Position numbers and translations under genes: made by a program
Source of the DNA: Conchocele bisecta
Taxonomy: Eukaryota > Mollusca > Bivalvia > Lucinida > Thyasiridae
DNA: 64,000 bases
Assembly: GCA_029237695.1 (NCBI GenBank)
Contig: CM055273.1
Coordinates: forward strand, 54,983,968 to 55,047,967
Direction: 5' to 3'
Shown here: positions 8,513-18,302 of the stretch, in pieces
Numbering within the stretch: position 1 is the first letter of the stretch
How the letters are laid out: every line of letters starts with the position of its first letter
Notes under the pieces: model-generated
The model's input: the letters and a program-made list of their open reading frames with translations, nothing else
The model's database searches: none
What the model was told of the DNA's origin: nothing

Positions 8513-8639
8513 TTTCGCCACAAGATCCCTAATTTTCCAATGGTATGTGCCTTTGATAGCCGGACTGTCAGCGACAATTTGCGCCAATTTAGCGGCGGAT
8601 AACACGGGAGGCTCCCAACACAAGCTGCACGCACGTTGC
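8501..8639 (-). CDS. Candidate exon ending inside a family B end (unidentified)
   Basis: After an acceptor with a good pyrimidine tract (TAGTCTTTGTTTTCGC to CCCGAAATACCAG), a GC-richer frame reads QRACSLCWEPPVLSAAKL and continues AQIVADSPAIKG to VAKMWL-stop. The last codons (ATG TGG CTG TGA) are supplied by the inverted end of a family B element (TGTGGCTGTGACTGG). It could be an exon truncated by the insertion, or chance. No homology recognised. Confidence 0.25.
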
Positions 8640-8911
8640 CTGGTATTTCGGGACGGAAATATAGCGAAAACAAAGACTAGGTAATTGGGAATTAGATGTA
8701 ACTTGACAGGCTGGACAAAAACTGCGTATGCTAAATAACGGGCAGTTCCACGTATGGGACACGCACGCGTATTGCGTTTTGTGTTCGGATGTGTACATGT
8801 ACGTAGTGTGTCTCTCTCTGTGCTCCGCATGCTATTAGTCGACAACCCCAGACAGTCGTTAAGATTTATTGTTTTCTAGGATTCGCTCTTGTAATGCATG
8901 CATGTATGTAT

Positions 8912-9062
8912 CTGTGACTGGAGAAATGGGGCTTATCGGTTTTGCGACCAGTGTAGATCCAGATCAGCCTGTGCATCCGCACAGTCTGATCTGAATCTAC
9001 ACTATTCTCAATTCCATCAATGAAATAACCGTCATGCTTGAAACAAACAATATAAATCATTA
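8912..9062. mobile_element. Family B element, copy B1, right end lost
   Basis: Begins TGTGACTGGAGAAATGGGGC. Its core hairpin is GATCCAGATCAGCCTGTGCA facing CACAGTCTGATCTGAATCTA. It runs into the palindrome at 9063 before its right end. Confidence 0.75.
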
Positions 9063-9177
9063 CCAGGGCCCGGTTGCTCAAAACCTCTGTTAGCTTAACA
9101 GACTGTTAAATACTTAGCAATGCTAAGGATTTAACAGTCTGTTAAGCTAACAGACGTTTTGAGCAACCGGGCCCTGG
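9063..9177. mobile_element. 115-bp near-perfect palindrome (family W)
   Basis: CCAGGGCCCGGTTGCTCAAA reads to TAACAGACTGTTAAATACTT, then AGCAATGCT, and back to GAGCAACCGGGCCCTGG. The GGGCCCGGTT ends resemble family A ends. It interrupts or abuts B1, so it is probably younger. Confidence 0.85.
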
Positions 9178-9180
9178 CTA

Positions 9181-9587
9181 CCACGGAGTGTGCTTTTTGA
9201 TTTGGATGTACACACATCCCATAAGTCAGATATACACATGTTTGTTCTTGCATTCGGATTCTGCGAGTATCCTGGATATCGTAATTTTCTCTTGAATTTT
9301 TCACACTGGTTGCAAATGCATTTTGACTTCATTTCCTATTGGCTCATCCCAAATATGGTTGCGCTTTTAATCAACAAAAGTCTGACCCACGATGTCTAAT
9401 CAATTTAGTAGTTGATCGGTTGTGTGATTTAATATGAATGCTCTATGATTTAATATGTTTCTACTAGACATGTCGGCGTTTATGCTTCACAATTGATTAT
9501 CACTATGAGCCAATGTCGATTTTCATTTCAAGAGCCAGAAAGCTGGTTTGATGAACATTTTGAACATACATATATGCATTATGTTTA
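9181..9587. other. No feature recognised
   Basis: Unique-looking AT-rich sequence; short open frames only, none with splice or repeat support. Confidence 0.4.
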
Positions 9588-9680
9588 TATAGAGAATAGT
9601 AGGTTAGTACCGTGAATGGGAACAAATATCTGGCAAGGCTTAGGAAACGGGATGGGAGAGGCTCTGCAGATTTAGCCCAG
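9588..9680. mobile_element. Family E half element, copy E3
   Basis: TAGAGAATAGTAGGTTAGTA through GGAAACGGGATGGGAGAGGC, then stops: the left arm of the family E hairpin without its partner. Confidence 0.75.
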
Positions 9681-9697
9681 TAATGAAGCAGTCCACG

Positions 9698-10108
9698 TAT
9701 TGATTGGCATTATTATACATTTTATAGCAGACGTAAATTTCCACACTGATATCAGGGGCGATAACCGTGTTTCCTTAAAATGTTAGCGGACGTTACTATT
9801 TATTCTCTGTATGTATTTTTGATGTGCAATGATCATACTTTATAATCTGTCGAAAATATTATTTTTCCAGGTTACGCATTTAATTATTATCAATAAGTAA
9901 AAACGGTCGTGCCTCATTTGCATATGAAAATAGTCTGATACCACCGCGAGTCACTATCATGAAAATAAAGATTACTAAATGATTATGTCTGTATAGCGTG
10001 TACTTGTAATGTTTAGAACTGGTGGAATAGTGACAACGATATACACTTATTTAAATCCTATAAAGAACGTGTTGTGCCTACTGACTGGGCATGTACCTTT
10101 AAAGTACA
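9698..10108. mobile_element. Family L element, copy L3
   Basis: The left part (CATTATTATACATTTTATAG to CTTAAAATGTTAGCGG) matches the right half of L2 (55018-55226). The rest, from GTGCAATGATCATACTTT to GGGCATGTACCTTTAAA, matches L4 and the inverse of L1. TTAAAGGTAC / GTACCTTTAA ends suggest a TTAA target. Confidence 0.65.
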
Positions 10109-10383
10109 AAGTTTACGTCCCTGACTGTTCCGTAGAGGTCAACGGATCAGGCGCCCAATATGTCTACAGTTTGCGAGACATAGAAGTCGTGCGCTGTAAT
10201 CCTGCCTGCTCTCCGTCGCAACCTACGAAATTACCATCGCATGTCTAAACTAATAAAGGGCGGGAAAACTAACGATTTCCGCTGGTGTCTTATTATTAAA
10301 CTAATTGGTGTTGGTGTACTGGAAAACGCGTGACTTGAGGACTTGGCTCAAACATACATGGATGGAGATATAAAACAGATATA
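10109..10383. other. No feature recognised
   Basis: An open frame crosses from family L into this stretch, but it begins inside the element and has no other support. Confidence 0.35.
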
Positions 10384-10450
10384 TCTCTGGCACTGTTTGC
10401 TTTGTTGCTAAGCCATATTGGCTTAGCAACAAAGCAACAAGTGCCAGAGA
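10384..10450. repeat. Perfect-arm hairpin
   Basis: TCTCTGGCACTGTTTGCTTT plus GTTGCTAAGCC faces GGCTTAGCAAC plus AAAGCAACAAGTGCCAGAGA, with loop ATATT. Probably a young foldback; single copy in the window. Confidence 0.8.
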
Positions 10451-10637
10451 ATAACATATTGGTATCGGTATACGTTGATTGGCGAATAGAAAGTTTGTGT
10501 ATCTCCGGCGACCTGGGTTAATTGACTATTTTCTACGAACACGTCACACAAGGGGCCTCGAGTTGATACGGAAATACTAGATTGTATCCGAATCAGCCGT
10601 TTAACCCAATATAGGTTGAACATAATTACAATAGGAT

Positions 10638-10925
10638 GACAATTATGAGATTGCTACTTTCTCTGTGTCTGTTCTAGTTATGTTGTTCGTTCAAATGAGT
10701 TGTAAAAACATATACCTTTATGAAGAAATAAACAACATATTCAGATATTTCAATAAAATGTATTGCATCCACGGATATCAATGTGTTAGGAAATACTTTA
10801 CCACGGTTCACAGTATGCTGTATACATGCAATAGGCTGCTCTTTGATGCGCATATATATTCTGGCTACTCATTCGAACAACTTAACTATATATACTCAGA
10901 TGATAAAACCGTATATATAACGTAA
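10638..10925 (+). CDS. Candidate terminal exon with poly(A) signal (unidentified)
   Basis: A strong acceptor-like run (GCTACTTTCTCTGTGTCTGTTCTAG, ending 10677) precedes an open frame from about 10678. It begins MLFVQMSCKNIYLYEEIN and stops at TAA 10923-10925. AATAAA lies 32 bases later (10957-10962). The encoded 82 residues are Tyr- and Cys-rich with no domain I recognise. Alternatively, the ATG at 10645 opens a ten-residue hydrophobic stretch that stops at once. AT-rich; could be chance. Confidence 0.22.
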   Translation, partial: DNYEIATFSVSVLVMLFVQMSCKNIYLYEEINNIFRYFNKMYCIHGYQCVRKYFTTVHSMLYTCNRLLFDAHIYSGYSFEQLNYIYSDDKTVYIT

Positions 10926-11134
10926 ATGAATACATTATGTTCGTTCCATCATGAAAAATAAAACTTATTGTATGAATACTAATTTGCGCAAATTTCAGTT
11001 TTTTAATGTTATCAAAACGTCACATGAATCGACTACGGAATGATGTCGATTACAGGGTAGTACACGTACATGCTTACGTCTACCCAATAGTGTCAGTTTT
11101 GCGCAGGCGCACGCATACTTCTAACACATACACA

Positions 11135-11230
11135 ACTGCCTGCGTTAATCTTGCCCAGATGTCAGCGTTTCTGAACAGCTATTGCCAATATCAACTCGCA
11201 ATGAAGCAGTTTGATTGGCTGAGCCTGAGC
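11135..11230. repeat. Unnamed dispersed repeat, copy 1
   Basis: GCCTGCGTTAATCTTG and CAATGAAGCAGTTTGATTGG CTGAGCCT match 17063-17165 (GCCTGTGTTAATCTTG, CAATCAAGCAGTTTGATTGG ATGAGCCT). Both lie near family A or other repeats; no ends defined. Confidence 0.5.
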
Positions 11231-11243
11231 TGCAGCAGAAATC

Positions 11244-11284
11244 GTCGTACGAACATGTTGTCATAGCTTAGTGAAGTGGGCCCC
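11244..11284. repeat. Family A right-end fragment
   Basis: CGTACGAACATGTTGTCATA GCTTAGTGAAGTGGGCCCC is a decayed family A terminus; no left end nearby. Confidence 0.55.
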
Positions 11285-11346
11285 AAGCTCTATAACATGT
11301 TTTCTATAACAGACTCATTTGCATTTTTATTACACTGTTTTATGAT

Positions 11347-11550
11347 TTTAACCCTTACTACGCTGAATTAAATGTTGTCGTCTGCTGGAAATGTTTTATT
11401 TTCAATATTTCTCGACAGAAATCTGGTTTTGACAGCACATGATAATCGTCTCCAGCGGAGACGATTCTCATGTGCTGTCAAAACCATTTTTTTGTTAAAA
11501 ATTAAAACAAAAATAAAAAACAGCAGACGGAAATTTCCGTCAAAGGTTAA
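11347..11550. mobile_element. Family U element, copy U1 (TTAA/piggyBac-like MITE)
   Basis: Starts TTAACCCTTACTACGCTGAA and ends GTCAAAGGTTAA. Subterminal GTCGTCTGCTG faces CAGCAGACGG. The core hairpin is TTTTGACAGCACATGATAAT CGTCTCC facing GGAGACGATTCTCATGTGCT. TTAACCC ends fit piggyBac-type non-autonomous elements. Confidence 0.75.
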
Positions 11551-11996
11551 ATGGGAGATTTTTAGTCACCGGACTGTAACCGTTTACTGAATGGGCCGAA
11601 TGTTCACGGAATTGACCGAGTGTTCACGAGTGGGTATGTCTGTAATACACTCCGAGTGACTCTGTGAAGCTCAGCAGTGAAGGCTATAATCTGTAATGCA
11701 AGGGAGACAACGTATGTCTCATTATCCGTGGCTTGTATCACCATAAATTATCACACCGACATCCGATTCCTGTCGCCAGTCGCTGGCATATCAGAAACTA
11801 TAGTATCGCCGTCAGTTGTGACATTGATGTAATGCATAGTGGCTGCATGGGCCGCCATAAAATGGACCTTACGATATTTGCAATAACTGTAGATTCTGAC
11901 CATCGTGCACAGTTACGAGTACAGGCGAGCCTTATGTTACTTGTTACTAACAAATTGACGTTAAATATATATACATGATTTTACATGAGTTATGAT
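11551..11996. other. No feature recognised
   Basis: No repeat match or supported coding segment. Confidence 0.4.
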
Positions 11997-12086
11997 TTAA
12001 TATGATATTTATTAAACGAGTTTACTGATTTCATAAGAGTTTCTGATGAAATCGGACCAACGGGTTTAATAAATATCATATTAAAC
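11997..12086. repeat. Hairpin
   Basis: TTTAATATGATATTTATTAAACG faces CGGGTTTAATAAATATCATATTAAA, and inside ACTGATTTCATAAG faces CTGATGAAATCGG. Single copy. Confidence 0.7.
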
Positions 12087-12153
12087 CAACGTAAAAGTTA
12101 GATTATATTTATTACATAAGCACATCATCATAATTTGAATATGTGCTGATTAC

Positions 12154-12400
12154 TTAACCCTTTCAACCCTAAGGAACTGGAATGGACTGTGATATGCTAA
12201 TGTTCCGACCAATCCAACGGTCACAAAATGATTTTCAGATTCGTCCATTTATGAAAAGGGGGTGTTTTTGTTCTAAGAAATATGAAAATTACTTGCAAAA
12301 AGTGCAGATCCTGATGAGACGGCTCGTTACGAGCCGGCTCATCTGGATCTGCACTGTTTGCATAAACCGCTATAGCGGGCTTTCGGGTTCAAAGGGTTAA
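12154..12400. mobile_element. Family D MITE, complete copy D1 (TTAA/piggyBac-like)
   Basis: TTAACCCTTTCAACCCTAAG at the left, GGGTTCAAAGGGTTAA at the right. A strong central hairpin (GCAGATCCTGATGAGACGGC TCGT / ACGAGCCGGCTCATCTGG ATCTGC) has AAAAAGTGCA and TGCACTGTTTGC outside it. This is the reference copy for the family. Confidence 0.85.
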
Positions 12401-13030
12401 CATGTTTTCTGTAGCAAGTTCATTTGCATATGTATTACACTATCGTATCATGATTTACAATACACTGTGTTATTAAACGGAAAAATCCCATATTATGGTA
12501 TTGTATAGTTTTGCTGACGAGACCAAAACTTCCCGGTGACTCAATGGCCAACAGCGTATATGTATCACCTTATCCGACGTCGCAACGATCATTTTGTTAA
12601 CCGGCGGTCCATGTGGAGGTATTCAAATTGATCATTATATTTACTTCGATTGACGTAAGAACCAAATAAATGCTGCAGTGGATTGTTATGTAGCTCTTGG
12701 AAAATAGTATACAATTGTTTCTTATAATATAACATAGTGTAATTATCTAAATTAAAATGTAAATTATTCAAATGCTACCAGCGAATCAACGGACACAAAC
12801 ACAATATACCATACTACTGACATGGCACGCGTAGATGTATACTGGTGATCGAGGAGCGTTTAACGACACACACACATATATTCCACGAGCAGTGGTGTTC
12901 GAGTTACTTAATGGACAAAGAACACGCTTACAATGTATTAAGAGTTATTCGTTCATTCAGTTTGTTTCCAGATTGTTTGCGTTAACTAGCAATTTTATTT
13001 TAACATTGTATTTGTTAGCACGTTATATTA
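12401..13030. other. No feature recognised
   Basis: AT-rich. The first 70 bases (ACATGTTTTCTGTAGCAAGT TCATTTGCATATGTATTACACT) resemble 11292-11340 downstream of the family A fragment, so a repeat border is likely there. The rest is blank. Confidence 0.35.
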
Positions 13031-13180
13031 TTCTTAAGAATTATTTTAACTGCGCCTCACGGTTGCGGAAAGTAGTTCGGCGTGGGAGTTTACTGGGATA
13101 TAAATGTTGGACACAGACTTGCTACGAGCCAATCAAATGTTAGGGAATTGTGTACATATTTTTGTGCTGGAATTATTATT
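13031..13180. repeat. Unnamed dispersed repeat (inverse copy at 57967-58123)
   Basis: TAAGAATTATTTTAACTGCG through GGGAGTTTACTGGGATATAAAT, TTGCTACGAGCCAATCAAAT and TTTTTGTGCTGGAATTAT recurs in reverse orientation at 57967-58123. Its ends were not resolved. Confidence 0.65.
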
Positions 13181-13567
13181 GCATCTGAGTGATTCAGTAG
13201 AGTTAGTACACTTTCAGCATTTTATAATCGATTATGTACGACATATGGGTTTTCCACAAGTAGTTATTGTAAAGGTGGGCAGTACGTCATCGGTAATGTG
13301 ATACAGTGTGCCAAACTTATGAATATTGATGAGGTGAACGTGGTTACCGTTCCCATGGTAATACTGCGGCGTGGACACTGGTGCCGTGAAGACTGCAAGC
13401 GCTCAAAGTTATTTTTGAAAGTATATTTGAAGACTTTATGATTTGTTTTCTTAAATATACACAGCCAAATGCTGAATCTGACATATTTAAAGCGACGAAA
13501 CAGATTTGGCACAAATACCCTTCCATAATCGTTTATGTGCACACATGTCCATGCTAATACTGCCACA
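13181..13567. other. No feature recognised
   Basis: No coding or repeat support. Confidence 0.4.
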
Positions 13568-13776
13568 TGTGGCTGTGACTGGAGAAATGGGGATTGTGCA
13601 ATTTGCGATCAGTGTAGATCCAGATCAGCATGTGCATCCGTCTTTCCACAAATTAAACACCCGTCATGCTTCTATCGAGAAATATAAATCGTTATCAGGA
13701 TACACGAGTGTGATGTGTGATCAGGAGTTACACTGGTCACACATCTCTCAAGTCCCATTTCTCCAGTCACAGCCAC
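13568..13776. mobile_element. Family B element, complete copy B2
   Basis: TIRs TGTGGCTGTGACTGGAGAAA and TTTCTCCAGTCACAGCCAC. Interior has CGATCAGTGTAGATCCAGAT and GATCAGGAGTTACACTGGTC. No ORF of note. Confidence 0.85.
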
Positions 13777-13817
13777 GTATGCGTATAACTTGAGTGTAGG
13801 TATTCTCTACAACTATG

Positions 13818-14055
13818 TTAAGTATTTACTCACAAAATGCATTATAGAACTAACCACTGAATGTATTTGATGATTAAAAGTATGCAGAATTATTATACTG
13901 AATTTATTACATTATCACAGCCAAAATGGCTGTGATAATGTAATAAATTCAGTATAATTAAAAAATAATAAATTTATCATTAAATTCAAAATTTCTCCCT
14001 CAAAGTGTACTTTGTTAGATAAGTATACGTTGCAATGTTGGTGAAATAGGCCACT
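13818..14055. mobile_element. Family J element, copy J1 (left end decayed)
   Basis: The core palindrome ATTATACTGAATTTATTACA TTATCACAGCCA faces TGGCTGTGATAATG TAATAAATTCAGTATAAT. The right end is AGTATACGTTGCAATGTTGG TGAAATAGGCCACTGAT. Confidence 0.8.
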
Positions 14056-14077
14056 GATAGCATAATGTCGTATCAAC

Positions 14078-14370
14078 TATTTATTTTCGCTATGTATTTT
14101 TATGTGCAATGATCATACTTTGTAATGGGGCGATCAAATATGTATTCAGGTGATGCATTTATTGAAAAGATAAGATAATTAAAAAAAAAATGTTCTGCTT
14201 CATTTGCATATCAAAACAACTGATACAACCGCGCGTCGCTACCAGTAATGTATACATACATGATTATATCTCCATAGTGGGCACTCGGAATGCTTAGAAC
14301 TGGTGGAATTGTTTATACAATTGTACAATTATTTAGCTCCTATAACTAAAATGTTATTCCTAATTGATGA
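14078..14370. mobile_element. Family L element, copy L4 (partial)
   Basis: GTGCAATGATCATACTTTGT, CATTTGCATATCAAAACAAC and TTAGAACTGGTGGAATTGT follow the order of L3. The GGGCATGTACCTTTAA end is missing. Confidence 0.6.
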
Positions 14371-14471
14371 GACCCCAACTTTAAATGATGCCTGGTGCTT
14401 ACCAGCGTGTTTCGGATGCGTTACAGACAGACATTTCGGGTTACATATGCATATACAGACACAGTAGGCAT

Positions 14472-14750
14472 TGGCCATACCCCACAGGCATTCGGCGTGT
14501 TTCGGCTTTCATCGGTATAACTCCATATATATGCACAAGGCTTCTAAATTTGGTCGGACACGACCTCGTATTATAACAAATTCCGCGATTGTTTTAACAC
14601 TAATGTGAATATGTTGACGGAAAGTGCACATGTTCATTTGAGAATTATCGTTATCTTGCTAAAAATAACATAGTTAGAACATAATTATGCCCAAAAAAAA
14701 AGAGTTATACAGATGAAAGCCGAAACACGCCGAATACCTGTGCCCATACC
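14472..14750. mobile_element. Family Q TIR element, copy Q1
   Basis: TIR CAGGCATTCGGCGTGTTTCG GCTTTCATCGGTATAACTC faces TATACAGATGAAAGCCGAAA CACGCCGAATACCTGTG. The interior contains GGTCGGACACGACCTCGTAT. A second copy is at 62811-63173. Confidence 0.75.
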
Positions 14751-14772
14751 AATAAACAATGTATGATAGACA

Positions 14773-14844
14773 ATACAGTGGGGTCAGCGTGGAACCAACC
14801 TGTCGTGTTCGTTCGTGTGTGCACTTACACGCTGACCCCACTGT
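14773..14844. mobile_element. Family M hairpin, copy M1 (left arm shortened)
   Basis: TACAGTGGGGTCAGCGTG then GGAACCAACCTGTCGTGTTC and GTGCACTTACACGCTGACCCCACTGTA. Ends are TA plus CAGTGGGGTC; the left arm has lost its GTGCACACACGAACGAAC portion. Confidence 0.8.
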
Positions 14845-15194
14845 AACTAATACAATAATGCAAATTGTTCCGCAGGCCGTAACACCAGTATATATTCACG
14901 GGTAGTTCCATAGTGGCATCCAGTTACGCAATGTTGCCGACTGGGAACACGTGATAATTAAATTTTCATTGACCTATTCAGCCCGCTTCGTAGTTTACCA
15001 ATATCAGACATCTCAACGTGCCGATGATGTTGCTAATTAGACAGTAATTGGTGTAATTGATTAATTATTCAAACGGAATATACACTAATAGGTATTGTTA
15101 TTGAAATTATGTGCATACAAAGTCACGATAATCGGATTATATCAATTGCTATTTCGTAACATCATTAATGAGTCAATTACTTTTGTATAAACAG
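14845..15194. other. Low-information stretch upstream of candidate exon
   Basis: About 14927-14965 contains a third decayed version of the GGCAACTGGGAGCATGTG motif (GCCGACTGGGAACACGTG ATAATTAAAT) also found at 15205 and 38565. No other feature. Confidence 0.35.
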
Positions 15195-15326
15195 GAGGAG
15201 CGGGTGGCAACTGGGAGCATGTGATGGGTAATTTAACAACCGGGGTTCATGCTTACCGGGATTCCAACTGGAGACCTGGTTTGGCCCTCACATACGTCTT
15301 TGGCATTTTGTATGTGACAGTTGAAT
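15195..15326 (+). CDS. Candidate internal exon (unidentified; multicopy)
   Basis: Acceptor TTGTATAAACAG, donor GAAT|GTGAGT; 132 nt, phase 1 at both ends, about 50% GC in AT-rich surroundings. It reads GAGGNWEHVMGNLTTGVHAY then RDSNWRPGLALTYVFGILYV TVE. Related sequence lies at 38557-38615 (AAGWEHVNGNLIMGF, cut by a family A half element) and weakly at 14927-14965. It is therefore part of either a small gene family or an unrecognised mobile element. No family identified. Confidence 0.3.
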
Positions 15327-15627
15327 GTGAGTATTACGATTGTTCGTAATCCTATTTTAGGGGAAGTTGCCAAGTGACTTTGGTGTAGTATGGACCTGGC
15401 ACCAGGTCAGGTTATTCTAATTTCAGGGTTGAATATGATTTTTCTCGATGTAAATATTTCGTTCTGGTTAGGTATTTGCCCCCAATGCAGCAGGTTAAAA
15501 CTGGATTGAACCCGTTTGCCCGGCCTTACATGACCTTAGCTGTTGATAGGCTGTTAAACACCAATACAAAAATAAACAAACAGGAGGAGCAGATTTTGGA
15601 AATGCATAATACGAACATTGATACAAC

Positions 15628-15751
15628 TTGGCGATGGCACTGTTTTATTTATGTATTATTTGTGAATGCGTCCGAAAGTGACGCGGTGAATTGCAGCCGC
15701 TGTTGCATGCTATGCCAATAATCCAGACAAGAAACATGTTTGGCACTTTTG
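15628..15751. repeat. 124-bp segment, first direct copy
   Basis: TTGGCGATGGCACTGTTTTA through GACGCGGTGAATTGCAGCCG, AACATGTTTGGCACTTTTG. About 95% the same as 15831-15959, which lies just past a family A half element. Confidence 0.75.
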
Positions 15752-15759
15752 CTCATCTG

Positions 15760-15830
15760 GGGGCCGTTTCAAGAAACTTCGTATGACTAAAATGTTCGTA
15801 AGTGCACATTTAGGATCGTCTTGAAATAGC
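15760..15830. mobile_element. Family A left half, copy A4
   Basis: CTG|GGGGCCGTTTCAAGAAAC to TTAGGATCGTCTTGAAATA, then breaks off into the duplicated host segment. It is a solo terminus at a duplication junction. Confidence 0.75.
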
Positions 15831-15959
15831 TTGGCGACGACACTGTTTTATTTAGATTTGTCAAAAATGTGAATGCGTCCGAAAGTTGACGCGGTGAATT
15901 GCAGCCGCTGTTGCATCCTATGCCAATAATCCAGACAAGAAACATGTTTGGCGCTTATG
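15831..15959. repeat. 124-bp segment, second direct copy
   Basis: CTTGGCGACGACACTGTTTT ATTT, then an extra GATTTGTCAAAAATG and the same GTGAATGCGTCCGAAAGT block as the first copy. Confidence 0.75.
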
Positions 15960-16530
15960 GCGTATGCGACCAACACAGTACCAGACCAACGTGCGCCTGC
16001 TCGTAGTCTAATAAGGGTTTACACTGTTCGCCATTCAGACACTGAATAAACTTGTGACTGTACAATATGATTCTGAGTGAAAATGTTGTAAATGCCACGT
16101 CACTCATTGCATAGGGGAAAGTGCGATACCGCCGTGCATTATCTTCTCTTTACTCTCGTCTTCAGAATGAGCGAATTGTCCTCTAACCAAATAACAACAG
16201 AAAAACGCTTTGTTGCCGCAAGTAAATGCGAATAATAGCAATTGGAAAATAACGAACGACAAGCCGCGAAACGACCATATGTGGGTCCCAAAACATATCA
16301 TATTATATATCTTGCATAACCCAACCCCATATGTATCATTCACTCCTTGATCACAGACGGGCCAACGACCATTGGCTTGACACATTTTCTTGGCTCATAC
16401 GCCCGGGTTTGGAAGGTCTGCGAACCAATTCCTACCCTTAAATATAAGATAAGAAGATAAGCTAAGTACAGTTAACCTTTTACCAGCCAGCGGCCCATTC
16501 GCGTGTGTATGTGTAACCATGGATGTACAT
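15960..16530. other. No feature recognised
   Basis: A 93-codon minus-strand frame (16385-16104) with a hydrophobic middle is present, but it has no splice, composition or repeat support. Confidence 0.35.
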
Positions 16531-16759
16531 TGGCTGCGTAACTGGGCTTATGAGATTTGTGACAAGTTTAGCTCCTGATCAGATGCATGCAGCTCCTGTA
16601 GCATGATATCGATACATACCGCAAGTTAGAAGCACCATGGGTGTTTCATTGACGTAATCTCGAACAATGCAGATCCTGATCAGCCTGTGCGGATGCACAG
16701 GCTGATCAGGATCTACATTGGTCGCAAACCCATAAGCCACATTTCTCCAATCGCAGCCA
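16531..16759. mobile_element. Family B element, copy B3
   Basis: The core is a near-perfect hairpin: GCAGATCCTGATCAGCCTGT GCG / TGCACAGGCTGATCAGGATC. The right end is CACATTTCTCCAATCGCAGCCA, the left TGGCTGCGTAACTGGGCTTA. Confidence 0.75.
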
Positions 16760-16762
16760 AAA

Positions 16763-17062
16763 TTACGGATGTCATTTAATCTTGACTAGACAAGAACGTT
16801 CTGGTGTTGTTTGGTGCCATGGATCATTTCTTGACTGTTTCTTGGCACTCGGTATTTCGATTTCCTGATGAGTAATGAACTCTCAAAGACATGCCACACT
16901 ATAGTGTCCAGCTTTTTGAACACGTACATGAAGCCGCTTTGCGGGGTTAAGCACCTATTGGACGAAATCACCCGGAATTCTAACCCGCTATGTACAAAAG
17001 TGCAATGTTGTTTATGTTTGTTTGTGGAACAATAACGTCATATCACATATGGAGATATTTGT
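16763..17062. other. No feature recognised
   Basis: No supported feature. Confidence 0.4.
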
Positions 17063-17165
17063 GCATAACCGCCTGTGTTAATCTTGTCTTCACGTTAACG
17101 TTTCTCACATATATTGGCCATGCCAACTTGCAATCAAGCAGTTTGATTGGATGAGCCTGGACTGT
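17063..17165. repeat. Unnamed dispersed repeat, copy 2
   Basis: Partner of 11135-11230; shares TTAATCTTG and GCAGTTTGATTGG ATGAGCCT. Confidence 0.5.
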
Positions 17166-17650
17166 CGCACTGCTCAGACTCGGCCAAACAATCTGCTTGA
17201 TTTCAAGGATACTGTTCAAGTATTTTGAAGTCGAGAACTATTGGCAATATTAGCGCAGACGGTCGTGTAAGAAAGTGAAATGTCGTTGCTGGTGCAAAAT
17301 TTTGTCTATGTAACCATAACAACGTAACACATATGGGAAGGGTTGTAACTAATGTTGATATAAGTTATAGACAACACATTTGCATGTTATTTAATCATTA
17401 CTTTTGCTAGTTGCACTGTTATCCATGCCGCTGACATTTGGCATAACATATTATTAAACCAAGCAAATATGTGTGACAATGTACACTTAGTTTAAGTGTT
17501 TTTATTTGTTTCATATCTTAACCGATTCCAAAATAAACAAATTGTCGGTTTCATTTATTAAACGTCACGAATTGTATGTTTCGTAGACAAAACTATTCAT
17601 CAATGATTAGCATAACATATTATATAAGTATTTGTATTTTAATTTGATAT
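17166..17650. other. No feature recognised
   Basis: AT-rich, no supported feature. Confidence 0.4.
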
Positions 17651-17884
17651 GTGGCGGTGATTAGAGAAATGAGGCTTATGAGTTTTGCGACGAGTGTAGA
17701 TCCAGATCAGCATGTGCATCCGCATATACTGATCAAGATCTGCACTGTCCGCCATTCCATCACTGAAACACGCGTCGTGCTTCTAACAAGTAATACAGTT
17801 TTCAGGCTACAATAGTGTGCTATTTGTTCTGCGGCTACACTGGCCACAAACACCATAAGCCTTATTTCTACAGTCACAGACACA
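17651..17884. mobile_element. Family B element, copy B4
   Basis: GTGGCGGTGATTAGAGAAAT at the left, TTATTTCTACAGTCACAGACAC at the right; internal GTAGATCCAGATCAGCATGT and GCGGCTACACTGGCCACAAA. Confidence 0.8.
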
Positions 17885-17986
17885 TATGTCTTGCACATTG
17901 CTGCGTAACGTCATCGACACCAGTGCCGCATTACGTGCATGTTACGTGATTCACTGGAAACATAGTTAATGGCCGGTTCTACCCAT

Positions 17987-18300
17987 GTAGCCGATTTCAT
18001 CAAAATTGCAAAGTATACTTTCCTAGCAAAGTATACTTTGAGGGAGCAATCATTGATTTTACCGAAATGCATTATTTCATATAGAACTAACGACTGCATA
18101 TATTTGATGATTAAATGTATGCAGAATTATTATACTGAATTTATTACATTATCACAGCCAAAATGGAAATGGCTGTGATAATGTAATAAATTCAGTATAA
18201 TAAAAATGAATAAATTTTTCAAAAAAATAGAAAATTTCTCCCTCAAAGTATACTTTGCTAATAAAGTATACTTTGCAATGTTGATGAAATCGGCTACTGA
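17987..18300. mobile_element. Family J element, complete copy J2
   Basis: TIR GTAGCCGATTTCATCAAAAT TGCAAAGTATACTTT faces AAAGTATACTTTGCAATG TTGATGAAATCGGCTAC. The core palindrome is as in J1, with GGAAA in the loop. Confidence 0.85.
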
Positions 18301-18302
18301 TC

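Noticed and set aside
10645..10677. Signal-like micro-ORF MRLLLSLCLF
   Set aside because: Stops after ten codons; the pyrimidine-rich run reads better as a splice acceptor.
12835..13143. 102-codon plus-strand ORF
   Set aside because: Its 3' third overlaps a dispersed repeat (13031-13180) and it has no splice or initiation support.
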